Positions 1 through 6,530 of a stretch of DNA of 21,603 nt are shown here, piece by piece. The stretch lies in contig CAAFZS010000029.1 in assembly GCA_900767595.1 (NCBI GenBank), positions 1 to 21,603 on the forward strand. The letters are read 5' to 3'. Below the pieces are notes generated by a model. The model saw nothing but the letters and a program-made list of their open reading frames with translations, searched no databases and was not told the DNA's origin. Each line of letters opens with the position of its first letter. The first letter of the stretch is position 1. Made by a program: the position numbers and the translations under genes. Source of the DNA: Bacteroidales bacterium. GTDB lineage: Bacteria; Bacteroidota; Bacteroidia; Bacteroidales; Paludibacteraceae.

Positions 1-141
1 GTCCCGAAATCTCGCTTTGGCGAGTATCACGAGAGGGACACCTCCCTCCCACTCACCCTGCGTGGATTCCGATATTTTCCCCTATTTTCCGTCAGTGGGT
101 GACGGGCAAGTACGTCTGCCGGACGAGGGTTTTGCAGTTTT
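1..141 (-). other. Hairpin-rich leader or RNA leaving the window
   Basis: This is the region downstream of the promoter at 148-179, read on the minus strand. I see no start-to-stop reading frame that looks like a gene. It holds several inverted repeats: 1-39 (outer GTCCC/GGGAC around an inner CTCGC-TTTG-GCGAG at 11-24), 89-105 (CCGTCA-GTGGG-TGACGG), 105-120 (GGCA/TGCC) and 132-152 (TTTTGCAG/CTGCAAAA next to the start site). This fits a structured 5' leader or a small RNA. I do not recognise TPP, cobalamin, RNase P, SRP or tmRNA signatures. The function is unknown, and the downstream gene lies outside the window. Confidence 0.35.
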
Positions 142-147
142 GCGCTG

Positions 148-179
148 CAAAATTACACTTTTTTTTCGAAATATGCAAA
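148..179 (-). promoter_or_regulatory. Bacteroidota promoter reading leftward
   Basis: On the minus strand a TTTG (176-179 on +, CAAA) is followed after exactly 20 nt by TAATTTTG (148-155), matching the Bacteroidota primary sigma consensus TTTG / TAnnTTTG. Transcription would start near 142 and run off the left edge. It lies just past the stop codon of the last gene of the minus-strand run, so it separates that run from the next unit. Confidence 0.7.
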
Positions 180-193
180 TAATTTGCAAATTT

Positions 194-1492
194 TTAATAA
201 ATTTCTACGATTTCGCGGCGGAGGCGGCGAGTGCGTTCAAAGACATAATGCGGACGGGAGGGAGACTTTATATTAACCACTCGTTGGGTGGCATTGAGAA
301 CGACAGGAATCGTCTGCTTCTTGGCTCCGACAACAGTCGCATCCGTGTGCAGGTTCTTCTCTAAGACATAAAGGTAATCGCCTTTGCGCTGATAAAGCGT
401 ATTAAACTGGATAGACGCGTGCACTTGGCGCAGACGGAACTTCTCAATCTGTTGCTCGGACATATTGAGCATATTGAGTAACTGTAATTGGTCCGCATCG
501 AGTTTCATACCAAAAGGAATCCTCAGACGATACTCCGCATTGCAAGAGGAACGCAGTAGAGAGAGGGTTTGACTATCCACAATATAGTGGCGCTTAATGG
601 TATAAACGAAGATACCGATGATATCCTTATGCTCGGTATAGGTAAGGACGGTTTCCCCATCGTTTTCTTTATCTACGGACCAGTGCTTAAGATCGGTTAT
701 AGCGCGATGGAGGTCAGTCTTGGCAATGTCCAAGTAGAAAAGCCCTTTATGCACTACCACACCGGAATCAATAGCATTAGCAGTGTTGCGTATCTGTTGA
801 CCTATCTCAGGATATTTGCGTCCTTGTACCCCTTTGAATTTGAACTGTTCGAGCGTGCTATCAGCATAGATGGCATTGACGCGAGAACGAATGAACGGAT
901 TGATATATCGCTTACAGTGGTCGCCGTGAAAAGTGATGGTGTCCTCCCGTACCGCTAAGGTGGCAATCATCTGCTCCATCCCCCATGCTTCGCCTTCACT
1001 ATCCATCCTGACGTCGGAGACAATACGGTACTGCGTCCAAACAGAAGGGAAGTCTTGCTCCATCTGCTCATAAACCGCTTGCAATAAAATAGCCATCTGT
1101 TTGCGCTTATTGGCATACTTGGGCTGTTTGGCAGAGACAACCATCTCTTCAAGACCGATGGGCTGCTCGGTTAACACTATCGTGGGGAAGACCACCGTGT
1201 CCGGGAGTAGGGGAGTAGAGGAGTAGGGTGTAGAGGAGTAGGGGGGTAGGGTAATTGTAACTTTCTCGTAACCGACATAGGAAACGATGATGGGACTATT
1301 GGGGGCAAGAAAACCTTCAAAAGTAAAATAGCCATCACTATTGGTGGCTGTGCCAATAACAGGGTCATTGACAGGATAAATGGTGGCATAGCTTAGTCCA
1401 AGCCCTGCCTCATCGGTGACACGACCGGTATAGACAGTGGCTTGAACCAAACTTGCAATAAGGATTAATGTGAGCAGCAGTGGTGACCGCAT
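194..1492 (-). CDS. Exported protein with carboxypeptidase-regulatory-like domain
   Basis: The 432-residue protein begins with a signal peptide (residues 1-18, likely cut after ...LVQA). A carboxypeptidase regulatory-like beta-sandwich follows at about 20-115 (GRVTDEAGLGLSYATI, then NSDGYFTFEG, SYVGYE and LEEMVVSAKQP, the usual pattern of this Bacteroidota domain). The remaining ~300 residues are mixed alpha/beta and I do not recognise them. Such proteins are usually cell-envelope proteins of unknown role. A Tyr-Ser-Ser-Thr-Pro repeat encoded by octamers at 1204-1250 fills the loop before the last strand (residues 81-97). The ATG lies 28 nt inside the 3' end of the upstream GH13 gene, which suggests translational coupling. 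It is the last gene of the minus-strand run. The ORF and domain are secure; the function is not. Confidence 0.85.
   Translation of the reverse strand: MRSPLLLTLILIASLVQATVYTGRVTDEAGLGLSYATIYPVNDPVIGTATNSDGYFTFEGFLAPNSPIIVSYVGYEKVTITLPPYSSTPYSSTPLLPDTVVFPTIVLTEQPIGLEEMVVSAKQPKYANKRKQMAILLQAVYEQMEQDFPSVWTQYRIVSDVRMDSEGEAWGMEQMIATLAVREDTITFHGDHCKRYINPFIRSRVNAIYADSTLEQFKFKGVQGRKYPEIGQQIRNTANAIDSGVVVHKGLFYLDIAKTDLHRAITDLKHWSVDKENDGETVLTYTEHKDIIGIFVYTIKRHYIVDSQTLSLLRSSCNAEYRLRIPFGMKLDADQLQLLNMLNMSEQQIEKFRLRQVHASIQFNTLYQRKGDYLYVLEKNLHTDATVVGAKKQTIPVVLNATQRVVNIKSPSRPHYVFERTRRLRREIVEIY
1204..1250 (-). repeat. Octamer repeat array B1
   Basis: On + there are six units: GGAGTAGG, GGAGTAGA, GGAGTAGG, GTGTAGA (7 bp), GGAGTAGG, GGGGTAGG. 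Read on the coding (minus) strand they give the PYSSTP/LLP stretch, residues 81-97 of the overlapping gene. The same octamer family recurs at 6383, 8436 and 9655. Confidence 0.9.
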
Positions 1493-2874
1493 TCGGTAGA
1501 ACCATTCGTGTTACTTAACAACATATATTGCCAAGGCATAAGCGTGAGTTTCTCCGTCTCTGCCAAGGTCTTATCCTTTCCGCAGATGCAGGTGTAGTCG
1601 CCGGCATAGTCACCGAGAGTGACAGTGACGGTTTGCTCTTGTGCGGACATATTCATAACAGCAATCACGGTGTTGCTTGGGCAAGGATTCTCTTGGTTGC
1701 AGCAAACGCGAGGACGAACGCAAGCGAAGATAGCGTCATTGTCGCAATCGAGGCGGAACATAGGTGCTCCCTTGGGTTGGCTCCAAAGGGCTTTATTGGC
1801 TTGACGGAAAGCGTTCAGTTGCTCGTACATAGCAAATTCAGGCGCTTTGCCGGATTCCGGAGTGTCGATAAGGTCCTTCTCAAAGAACTCCAAGCGGTGG
1901 TGGTTACCGGAGATCTGACCGGTGTAGATAAGCGGCATACCCGGAACGATATACGTGAAGGCAGCAAAGAGAGGATAAGCATCGCCCATACGCTCGTATT
2001 CGGTTCCGTTCCAACTGTTCTCGTCGTGGTTGGAGGTGAAGTTCATACGGATAGCTTGTGCTTGCAGGGTGTCTGCGTCAGCAAAGTATTTCCAAAGATC
2101 ATTGACGGTCTTTTTGCCTTGTGCAACCTCGTTCATCAAGTGATGAAGAGTCCATCCGTAGTACATATCGAAAGCGTAGTTGCACAGCTCGGGTGCTTTG
2201 TCCTCGTTCTCTGCTAAGGTGAAGAGAGGACGATGATGTTTTTGCAGTTTAGGCATTACCCAGTTCCAGAAGTCGGTAGGAACCTCACCTGCTACATCGC
2301 AACGGAAACCGTCGATATTCATCGTATCCAGCCACCATTTCATGGATTTATACATGGCATAGCGCATAGCTTTGTTGTCATAGTTGAGTTTAGCAATATC
2401 CGTCCAGTCGTATTGCACCATAAGGTTGCCAAGGCTATCACGATAGTGCCAACCTTCGTTGTTGGCCCAAGCGTTATCGGGCGAAGTGTGGTTAGCCACC
2501 CAATCAAGGATGACCTTGAAGCCCATCTCGTGAGCGGTCTCTACGAAATGTGCAAAGTCGGCTTTGGTACCGAACTCCGGGTTAATGTCGCAGTAGTCTT
2601 TGATGGAATAGTAACTGCCACGAGAACCCTTGCGGGTTACTTCTCCAATCGGTTGAGAAGGCATTACCCAAATGATGTCAATACCGTTCTCTTTTAACTG
2701 AGGTAAGATTTGCTCCTCAGCAGCAGCGAAAGTACCATCAAGCGTAGCTTGACGAACATTGAGTTCATAGATCGTAGCATCGTACGACCAACAAGGATGT
2801 GTCTTAGGGGCTTGTTTACAGCAAGCACTGAACACCAGAACGCCTAAAAAGGCGATGAAAAATGTTTTTTTCAT
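1465..2874 (-). CDS. GH13 alpha-amylase-family lipoprotein
   Basis: The 469-residue protein is a glycoside hydrolase family 13 enzyme, expected to cleave or transfer alpha-1,4-glucan bonds. All four conserved regions are visible: I, DWVANHT (124-130); II, GFRCDVA with nucleophile Asp193; III, LAENE with acid/base Glu222; IV, TSNHDEN with His283-Asp284. An N-terminal lipoprotein signal ends at Cys18 (VFSAC), so the enzyme is probably membrane-anchored and faces the periplasm or cell surface. A short C-terminal beta domain (about 370-455) follows the barrel. It starts 20 nt after the GH2 stop and its last nine codons overlap the next gene's signal peptide, giving an odd Cys/His tail (ECGHHCCSH). 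The exact substrate (starch, maltodextrin, other) cannot be told. It is too short and simple for SusG with its CBM58. Confidence 0.92.
   Translation of the reverse strand: MKKTFFIAFLGVLVFSACCKQAPKTHPCWSYDATIYELNVRQATLDGTFAAAEEQILPQLKENGIDIIWVMPSQPIGEVTRKGSRGSYYSIKDYCDINPEFGTKADFAHFVETAHEMGFKVILDWVANHTSPDNAWANNEGWHYRDSLGNLMVQYDWTDIAKLNYDNKAMRYAMYKSMKWWLDTMNIDGFRCDVAGEVPTDFWNWVMPKLQKHHRPLFTLAENEDKAPELCNYAFDMYYGWTLHHLMNEVAQGKKTVNDLWKYFADADTLQAQAIRMNFTSNHDENSWNGTEYERMGDAYPLFAAFTYIVPGMPLIYTGQISGNHHRLEFFEKDLIDTPESGKAPEFAMYEQLNAFRQANKALWSQPKGAPMFRLDCDNDAIFACVRPRVCCNQENPCPSNTVIAVMNMSAQEQTVTVTLGDYAGDYTCICGKDKTLAETEKLTLMPWQYMLLSNTNGSTECGHHCCSH
2841..2854 (-). repeat. Inverted repeat inside a signal-peptide coding segment
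   Basis: CGCCT-AAAA-AGGCG is a perfect 5-bp stem with a 4-nt loop, within codons 7-12 (IAFLGV) of the GH13 lipoprotein signal. It is listed because other exported genes here show the same placement (11294, 15584, 16494, 18630). A 5-bp stem alone could be chance. Confidence 0.4.
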
Positions 2875-2876
2875 TG

Positions 2877-2904
2877 TTGATTTGTGATTTTTGATTAGTG
2901 ATTG
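2877..2904 (-). repeat. Degenerate heptamer array C0
   Basis: Four 7-bp units on + (TTGATTT, GTGATTT, TTGATTA, GTGATTG) span the gap between the GH2 stop and the GH13 start and enter the last GH2 codons (ININNH). They resemble the family C heptamers but have drifted. Confidence 0.55.
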
Positions 2905-5360
2905 TTAATATTGATTTTAACGGACTTGATTCCCTTTGCAGTAAAGGTAGTCGTTCCATTTTTGACGATAAATGTACATTGCCCATGAAAAACAGGTTGA
3001 GCAAGTTGAACGGGTTTAGCAGGTTTAGCGGGTTTAGTGGGTTGAACGGGATAGAGGCAGGTCGGGTCACCATTAGCAGCAGCCACGACGGAGCCTTTGG
3101 CTTGGATTACATCATCCGCGTCAGGACATATATTTCCATCCTTATCCACTACACGAAGAGCGATGTATTGAATTTCTCTTGCGCCTTCGCTTTTATTTGC
3201 CCATACAGCCTCCAAATGATGAGGCTTGCCTGCGGTGCGAATAACTTGTTCGGCTACGGGTTGATGATGGGTATCATAAGCTACTACTTTGAGCTCTCCC
3301 GGTTCGTATTTCGTGTTGAGCCACATCAGTCGATAACGGGGTAATAAGTCCGGGCGCGGAGCGCAACCCCATTCGGGAATAGGGAAAGCGCCCACTTCGG
3401 GGATATCACTCACCTCGGGCAGATGGAAGCCTTGCGCTAAATGGGAACATTCTTCCTTAGAAGCGAAATGAAGTTTGCCTTGACTCTTGCCGTTGATAAA
3501 CACTTCGGCTTCGGGGTAGGAGGTATAAACAAAGACGGGTGTTGTCTGTCCTTCCCGACCGGGCCAGGTCCAGTGGGGAAGAATATGAAGCGTCGGTTCG
3601 GTCTTGTTCCATTGCGAGCGGTAGAGATAGAACCTGTCCTTCGGCAAAGAAGCAATATCGATGATTCCGAAATACGACGAGTGAGACGGCCATGCGTCGG
3701 TATCGTAGGGCGAGGGTTCGCCAAAATAGTCAAAACCGGTCCACACAAACTGCCCTAAATGCCAAGGGTTATCATCCACGAGTTGGAAGTCTTGGTCGGG
3801 TAGTCCGGACCAAGCGCAATACTCCACATCGTAACCGGATGACTGGTGGTCGGGATGTAAAGCGTCGGGCTGAATAACGACCGGGAAGTGGTAACTATCG
3901 CGTGACGAGACGGTGGAGGCGGTCTCCGAACCGAGAATCATCTTTTGAGGCAAGTGCTCAAACGCCTCCTCGTAACGACCTGTTCTATAATTGAGTCCGG
4001 GAACTTCGATAGCGGCACCAAAGCCGTTGTAGATAATCTGCTTTACTTGGTCCATCCCACAAGTGACGGGACGTGTGCGGTCCCATAGACGAACGGCATT
4101 CTGTAGGCGCTCGGCTACCTCGATACCGCCTGGTAGCACTTGGTCCCAGACCTCGTTTCCTATCGACCACATCACTACCGACGGGTGATTGCGGAAATGG
4201 CAAACCATGTTTTCTATATCCCGCTCGCACCAAGCATTGAACTCGTTCGAGTAGTCATTAATACCCTTAGGACGTGTCCACGTATCGAAGGCTTCCACGA
4301 TAAGCATCAGTCCCATCTCGTCGCATAGTTCGACCAGTTCGGTCGCGGGCATATTGTGGGAAGTGCGGATAGCGTTACAGCCCATTTCCTTGAGCAAAGT
4401 GAGTTGATGACGAAGGGCATCCTTGTGTACGGCAATACCGAGAGGACCTAAGTCGTGGTGCAGGCAGACACCCTTAAAACTCGTTCGTTGGTTATTGAGA
4501 TAAAACCCTTTGAAGGGCACATATTCGAGTTTGCGCACGCCAAAAAAGGTGGTGAGGCTATCTACCAACCGGTCTCCATCATAGACGCGTGCTACCGCAG
4601 TATATAAGGTGGGCGTCTCGCACGACCATAATTGCGGTGACGGAATCATCGCTACGCCTTGCGTGCCTTCGATTTGAGCCACCAACTGACCATCGAGATA
4701 AAGGGTCGTAAGGACGGTCGTATTGTCTTTGATGTCGTTGATATCCATCTTCACTTGCGCTATGGCCAATGTGTCGGATACGAAAGGTGTGTTGATCGTA
4801 AAACTCCATAAGGGGATATGTACTCGTGCTTGTCGTAGCAGTTCGACCTTACGATATAGTCCTGCTCCCGGATACCAACGGGAAGACTGCGGAAGGTTGT
4901 CCAATCGAACGAGAATCGTATTGTCTCCTGCGTGCAGATAGGACGATATATCAAAATGGAAGGCGTTATAGCCGTAAGGCCATTCACCTACGAAGGCGTT
5001 ATTGACATAGACTTTCGCGTGCGACATCGCCCCATCAAAGACAAGGGTATAAACGCTATCTTTAGGGTCGGTGAGGGAAACGGAGGTCTGATACCAGCCT
5101 GTGCCTATCCAGTTCAGTCCGCCCGAACGGCCGGTCTTCGTAGTAGCGACGGTCTCTCCGTTCTGCACCACGGTGACCGTCTGCAGGTCGTTGGCGCGGT
5201 CAAAAGGTGTGGTGATAGCCCAGTCGTGGGGGAGGATTACCGACCGCACTTCGTGCTGGCAGACCGCTTCGCTGGCGGACCGCTGCGCTGAAAGACCGCC
5301 TTCGGCTGAAAGACTATCGAGGCTGAAGAGCCAAGAGGTGAGAATTGTTAAGAAGAACAT
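2895..5360 (-). CDS. GH2 beta-galactosidase-like enzyme
   Basis: The 821-residue exported enzyme is glycoside hydrolase family 2. In order: signal peptide (1-19); jelly-roll sugar-binding domain (~40-175, LPHDW at 43-47 and GTGWY at 86-90); Ig-like domain (~178-280); TIM barrel (~285-590) with acid/base Glu403 (SIGNE) and nucleophile Glu479 (LGSE), plus WTGFDYFGEP (540-549); a DUF4982-like module (~605-700); and a C-terminal GH2_C5-like module (GDPTCLYP, then FHGQC). The FDYFGEP motif favours beta-galactosidase over beta-glucuronidase. Next to GH53 it would release galactose from galacto-oligosaccharides. Oddities: hairpin repeats at 5242-5311 encode residues 17-40, where relatives carry the first strand of the jelly roll. 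A nonamer array inserts a Pro-x-Lys/Gln stretch (769-790) between two normally close C5 motifs. Confidence 0.92.
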   Translation of the reverse strand: MFFLTILTSWLFSLDSLSAEGGLSAQRSASEAVCQHEVRSVILPHDWAITTPFDRANDLQTVTVVQNGETVATTKTGRSGGLNWIGTGWYQTSVSLTDPKDSVYTLVFDGAMSHAKVYVNNAFVGEWPYGYNAFHFDISSYLHAGDNTILVRLDNLPQSSRWYPGAGLYRKVELLRQARVHIPLWSFTINTPFVSDTLAIAQVKMDINDIKDNTTVLTTLYLDGQLVAQIEGTQGVAMIPSPQLWSCETPTLYTAVARVYDGDRLVDSLTTFFGVRKLEYVPFKGFYLNNQRTSFKGVCLHHDLGPLGIAVHKDALRHQLTLLKEMGCNAIRTSHNMPATELVELCDEMGLMLIVEAFDTWTRPKGINDYSNEFNAWCERDIENMVCHFRNHPSVVMWSIGNEVWDQVLPGGIEVAERLQNAVRLWDRTRPVTCGMDQVKQIIYNGFGAAIEVPGLNYRTGRYEEAFEHLPQKMILGSETASTVSSRDSYHFPVVIQPDALHPDHQSSGYDVEYCAWSGLPDQDFQLVDDNPWHLGQFVWTGFDYFGEPSPYDTDAWPSHSSYFGIIDIASLPKDRFYLYRSQWNKTEPTLHILPHWTWPGREGQTTPVFVYTSYPEAEVFINGKSQGKLHFASKEECSHLAQGFHLPEVSDIPEVGAFPIPEWGCAPRPDLLPRYRLMWLNTKYEPGELKVVAYDTHHQPVAEQVIRTAGKPHHLEAVWANKSEGAREIQYIALRVVDKDGNICPDADDVIQAKGSVVAAANGDPTCLYPVQPTKPAKPAKPVQLAQPVFHGQCTFIVKNGTTTFTAKGIKSVKININNH
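2993..3055 (-). repeat. Nonamer repeat array D1 in GH2
   Basis: Seven 9-bp units on +: CAGGTTGAG, CAAGTTGAA, CGGGTTTAG, CAGGTTTAG, CGGGTTTAG, TGGGTTGAA, CGGGATAGA. Because the period is three codons, it encodes tripeptides of the form Pro-Ala-Lys / Pro-Val-Gln. It interrupts the conserved C-terminal GH2 module. Confidence 0.88.
5242..5311 (-). repeat. Hairpin-unit array A1 (family A)
   Basis: Four units on + of 20, 16, 16 and 18 bp, each starting GACCG: GACCGCACTTCGTGCTGGCA (5242-5261), GACCGCTTCGCTGGCG (5262-5277), GACCGCTGCGCTGAAA (5278-5293), GACCGCCTTCGGCTGAAA (5294-5311). The length differences come in steps of two, because the central stem gains one base pair at a time: GC/GC, GCC/GGC, GCAC/GTGC around a 3-nt loop. 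Encodes GH2 residues 17-40. Confidence 0.93.
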
Positions 5361-5362
5361 AT

Positions 5363-5397
5363 TGAGGAATGAGGATTGAGGAATGAGGATTGAGGAT
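5363..5397 (-). repeat. Heptamer array C1, intergenic
   Basis: Five 7-bp units on +: TGAGGAA, TGAGGAT, TGAGGAA, TGAGGAT, TGAGGAT. They fill the gap between the GH53 stop codon and the GH2 start codon. The same TGAGGAT unit is coding at 8481-8508, so the family does not distinguish coding from spacer DNA. Confidence 0.93.
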
Positions 5398-6530
5398 TAT
5401 TTATAGAGTTTGAGGAGGGCGGCGTTGGGTTGACCGTTGGTGGTGAAGGCACCCATATTATAGGCACCCCAACCTTTGGTTGTATATTCTTTCGGTTTCC
5501 AGCCGCCATAGCATTGCGGTTCCCAATAGAAGTACCCTTGGAAATAGTCAAGGCTATCCAAACGTGACTTTAGGTCGGCAATCACTTTTACCGCCGTAGG
5601 CACCTGATTACTAGCAGATAGTGTTCCTATCTCTGCCATGATGATGGGGCAGTTGAACTCGCCATGCAAGAGTTTGATGTTGTTTGCTGCCAGTTTATTC
5701 ATTTCCTGCCAGTCTTTCTTGGACCACTCTTTCATCATCGGGTAGTGGCTCAGTCCAATCGCATCGAACTTCCCGCCGTTCTGTTTTAACTTACGGTAGA
5801 ACCAGTTATTGTTCTCGTAGGCGTTATCAATATGAACGACAATCGTTGCCTTGGGGAAGATGGCTTTAGCGGCATCGTAGCCTGCGGTCGTGAGGGCGGC
5901 ATAGTTTTTCCATCCGTTGGGCAGGTCACCCTTACTATCCCACAATCGTCCTGTAGGCCAAAGCATCCCGTTGCGGGTCTCATTGCCTATCTGTATCCAA
6001 TCGGGGGTGACAGAGGCTTGTTGGAGGGCGGTCAAAACATCGGTTGTGTGGTTAGCAACGGCGGTCTTGAGCTCGTCCATGGAGTAGGACTTCCACGCAG
6101 AGGGAGTGACTTGTTTGCTTGGGTCCGCAAAGTCGTCCGAGTAATGGAAGTCAATCATCACGTGCAGTCCTAAGGCCGCGGCGCGTTTGGCTTTGGTGAC
6201 CACATCTTCTTTGTTGCACCAGCCTCCGGTAGGGTGGTTCACCCACACGCGCAGTCTTACGGCCGTCATCCCATATGCTTTGAGTAGGGCCATACATTCT
6301 TGGCTTTGCCCAAGGGTGTCGTAGAAGATTACACCCATCTGCTCTTGTTCTGTGAGCCACGAGAGGTCCGCTCCGCGGATGGGGAGTAGAGGGGCAGAGG
6401 GGTAGGGGGGTAGGGTGTCTCCTCCAACAGGGGGTAGGGTGTCGCTGGCGGGAGTGGGTATATCCTCCGTTTTGGGCTTATTGCACGCTAAACACGCGAG
6501 TGCCGTCAATATCAATAAAACTTTCTTCAT
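5397..6530 (-). CDS. GH53 endo-beta-1,4-galactanase lipoprotein
   Basis: The product (377 residues from the chosen ATG) is an arabinogalactan endo-beta-1,4-galactanase of family GH53, cutting the galactan backbone of pectin side chains. Diagnostic stretches are GADLSWLTEQEQ, RLRVWVNHPTGGW, MIDFHYSDDFADP, IGNETRNGMLWPTG (acid/base Glu184) and IIMAEIGT (nucleophile Glu300). I chose the ATG at 6530 rather than 6554 because MKKVLLILTALACLACNKP is a typical lipoprotein signal (Cys13 or Cys16), while the extra eight residues would spoil it. A linker partly encoded by octamers (residues 39-50) joins the anchor to the barrel. The signal peptide is written in another frame over the last 53 nt of the upstream GH13 gene. 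The GH2 gene follows after 36 nt, so the pair probably acts on galactan. Confidence 0.93.
   Translation of the reverse strand: MKKVLLILTALACLACNKPKTEDIPTPASDTLPPVGGDTLPPYPSAPLLPIRGADLSWLTEQEQMGVIFYDTLGQSQECMALLKAYGMTAVRLRVWVNHPTGGWCNKEDVVTKAKRAAALGLHVMIDFHYSDDFADPSKQVTPSAWKSYSMDELKTAVANHTTDVLTALQQASVTPDWIQIGNETRNGMLWPTGRLWDSKGDLPNGWKNYAALTTAGYDAAKAIFPKATIVVHIDNAYENNNWFYRKLKQNGGKFDAIGLSHYPMMKEWSKKDWQEMNKLAANNIKLLHGEFNCPIIMAEIGTLSASNQVPTAVKVIADLKSRLDSLDYFQGYFYWEPQCYGGWKPKEYTTKGWGAYNMGAFTTNGQPNAALLKLYK
6383..6414 (-). repeat. Octamer repeat array B2 in GH53
   Basis: Exactly four 8-bp units on +: GGAGTAGA, GGGGCAGA, GGGGTAGG, GGGGTAGG. Encodes the Pro/Tyr/Ser-rich linker between the lipoprotein anchor and the GH53 domain. 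It is the most diverged member of family B. Confidence 0.85.

Noticed and set aside
132..152. TTTTGCAG/CTGCAAAA hairpin with nearby T-run as a rightward terminator
   Set aside because: No plus-strand gene precedes it, and it overlaps the -7 box and start site of the leftward promoter, which explains the sequence better.
181..192. AATTTGCAAATT palindrome after the last minus-strand stop as a terminator
   Set aside because: The stem is A/T-rich and weak with no U-run in the right place, and it lies next to the -33 element of the leftward promoter.
1528..2217. 229-codon plus-strand ORF
   Set aside because: It is antisense to the GH13 gene, whose motifs are complete. The product is not recognisable.
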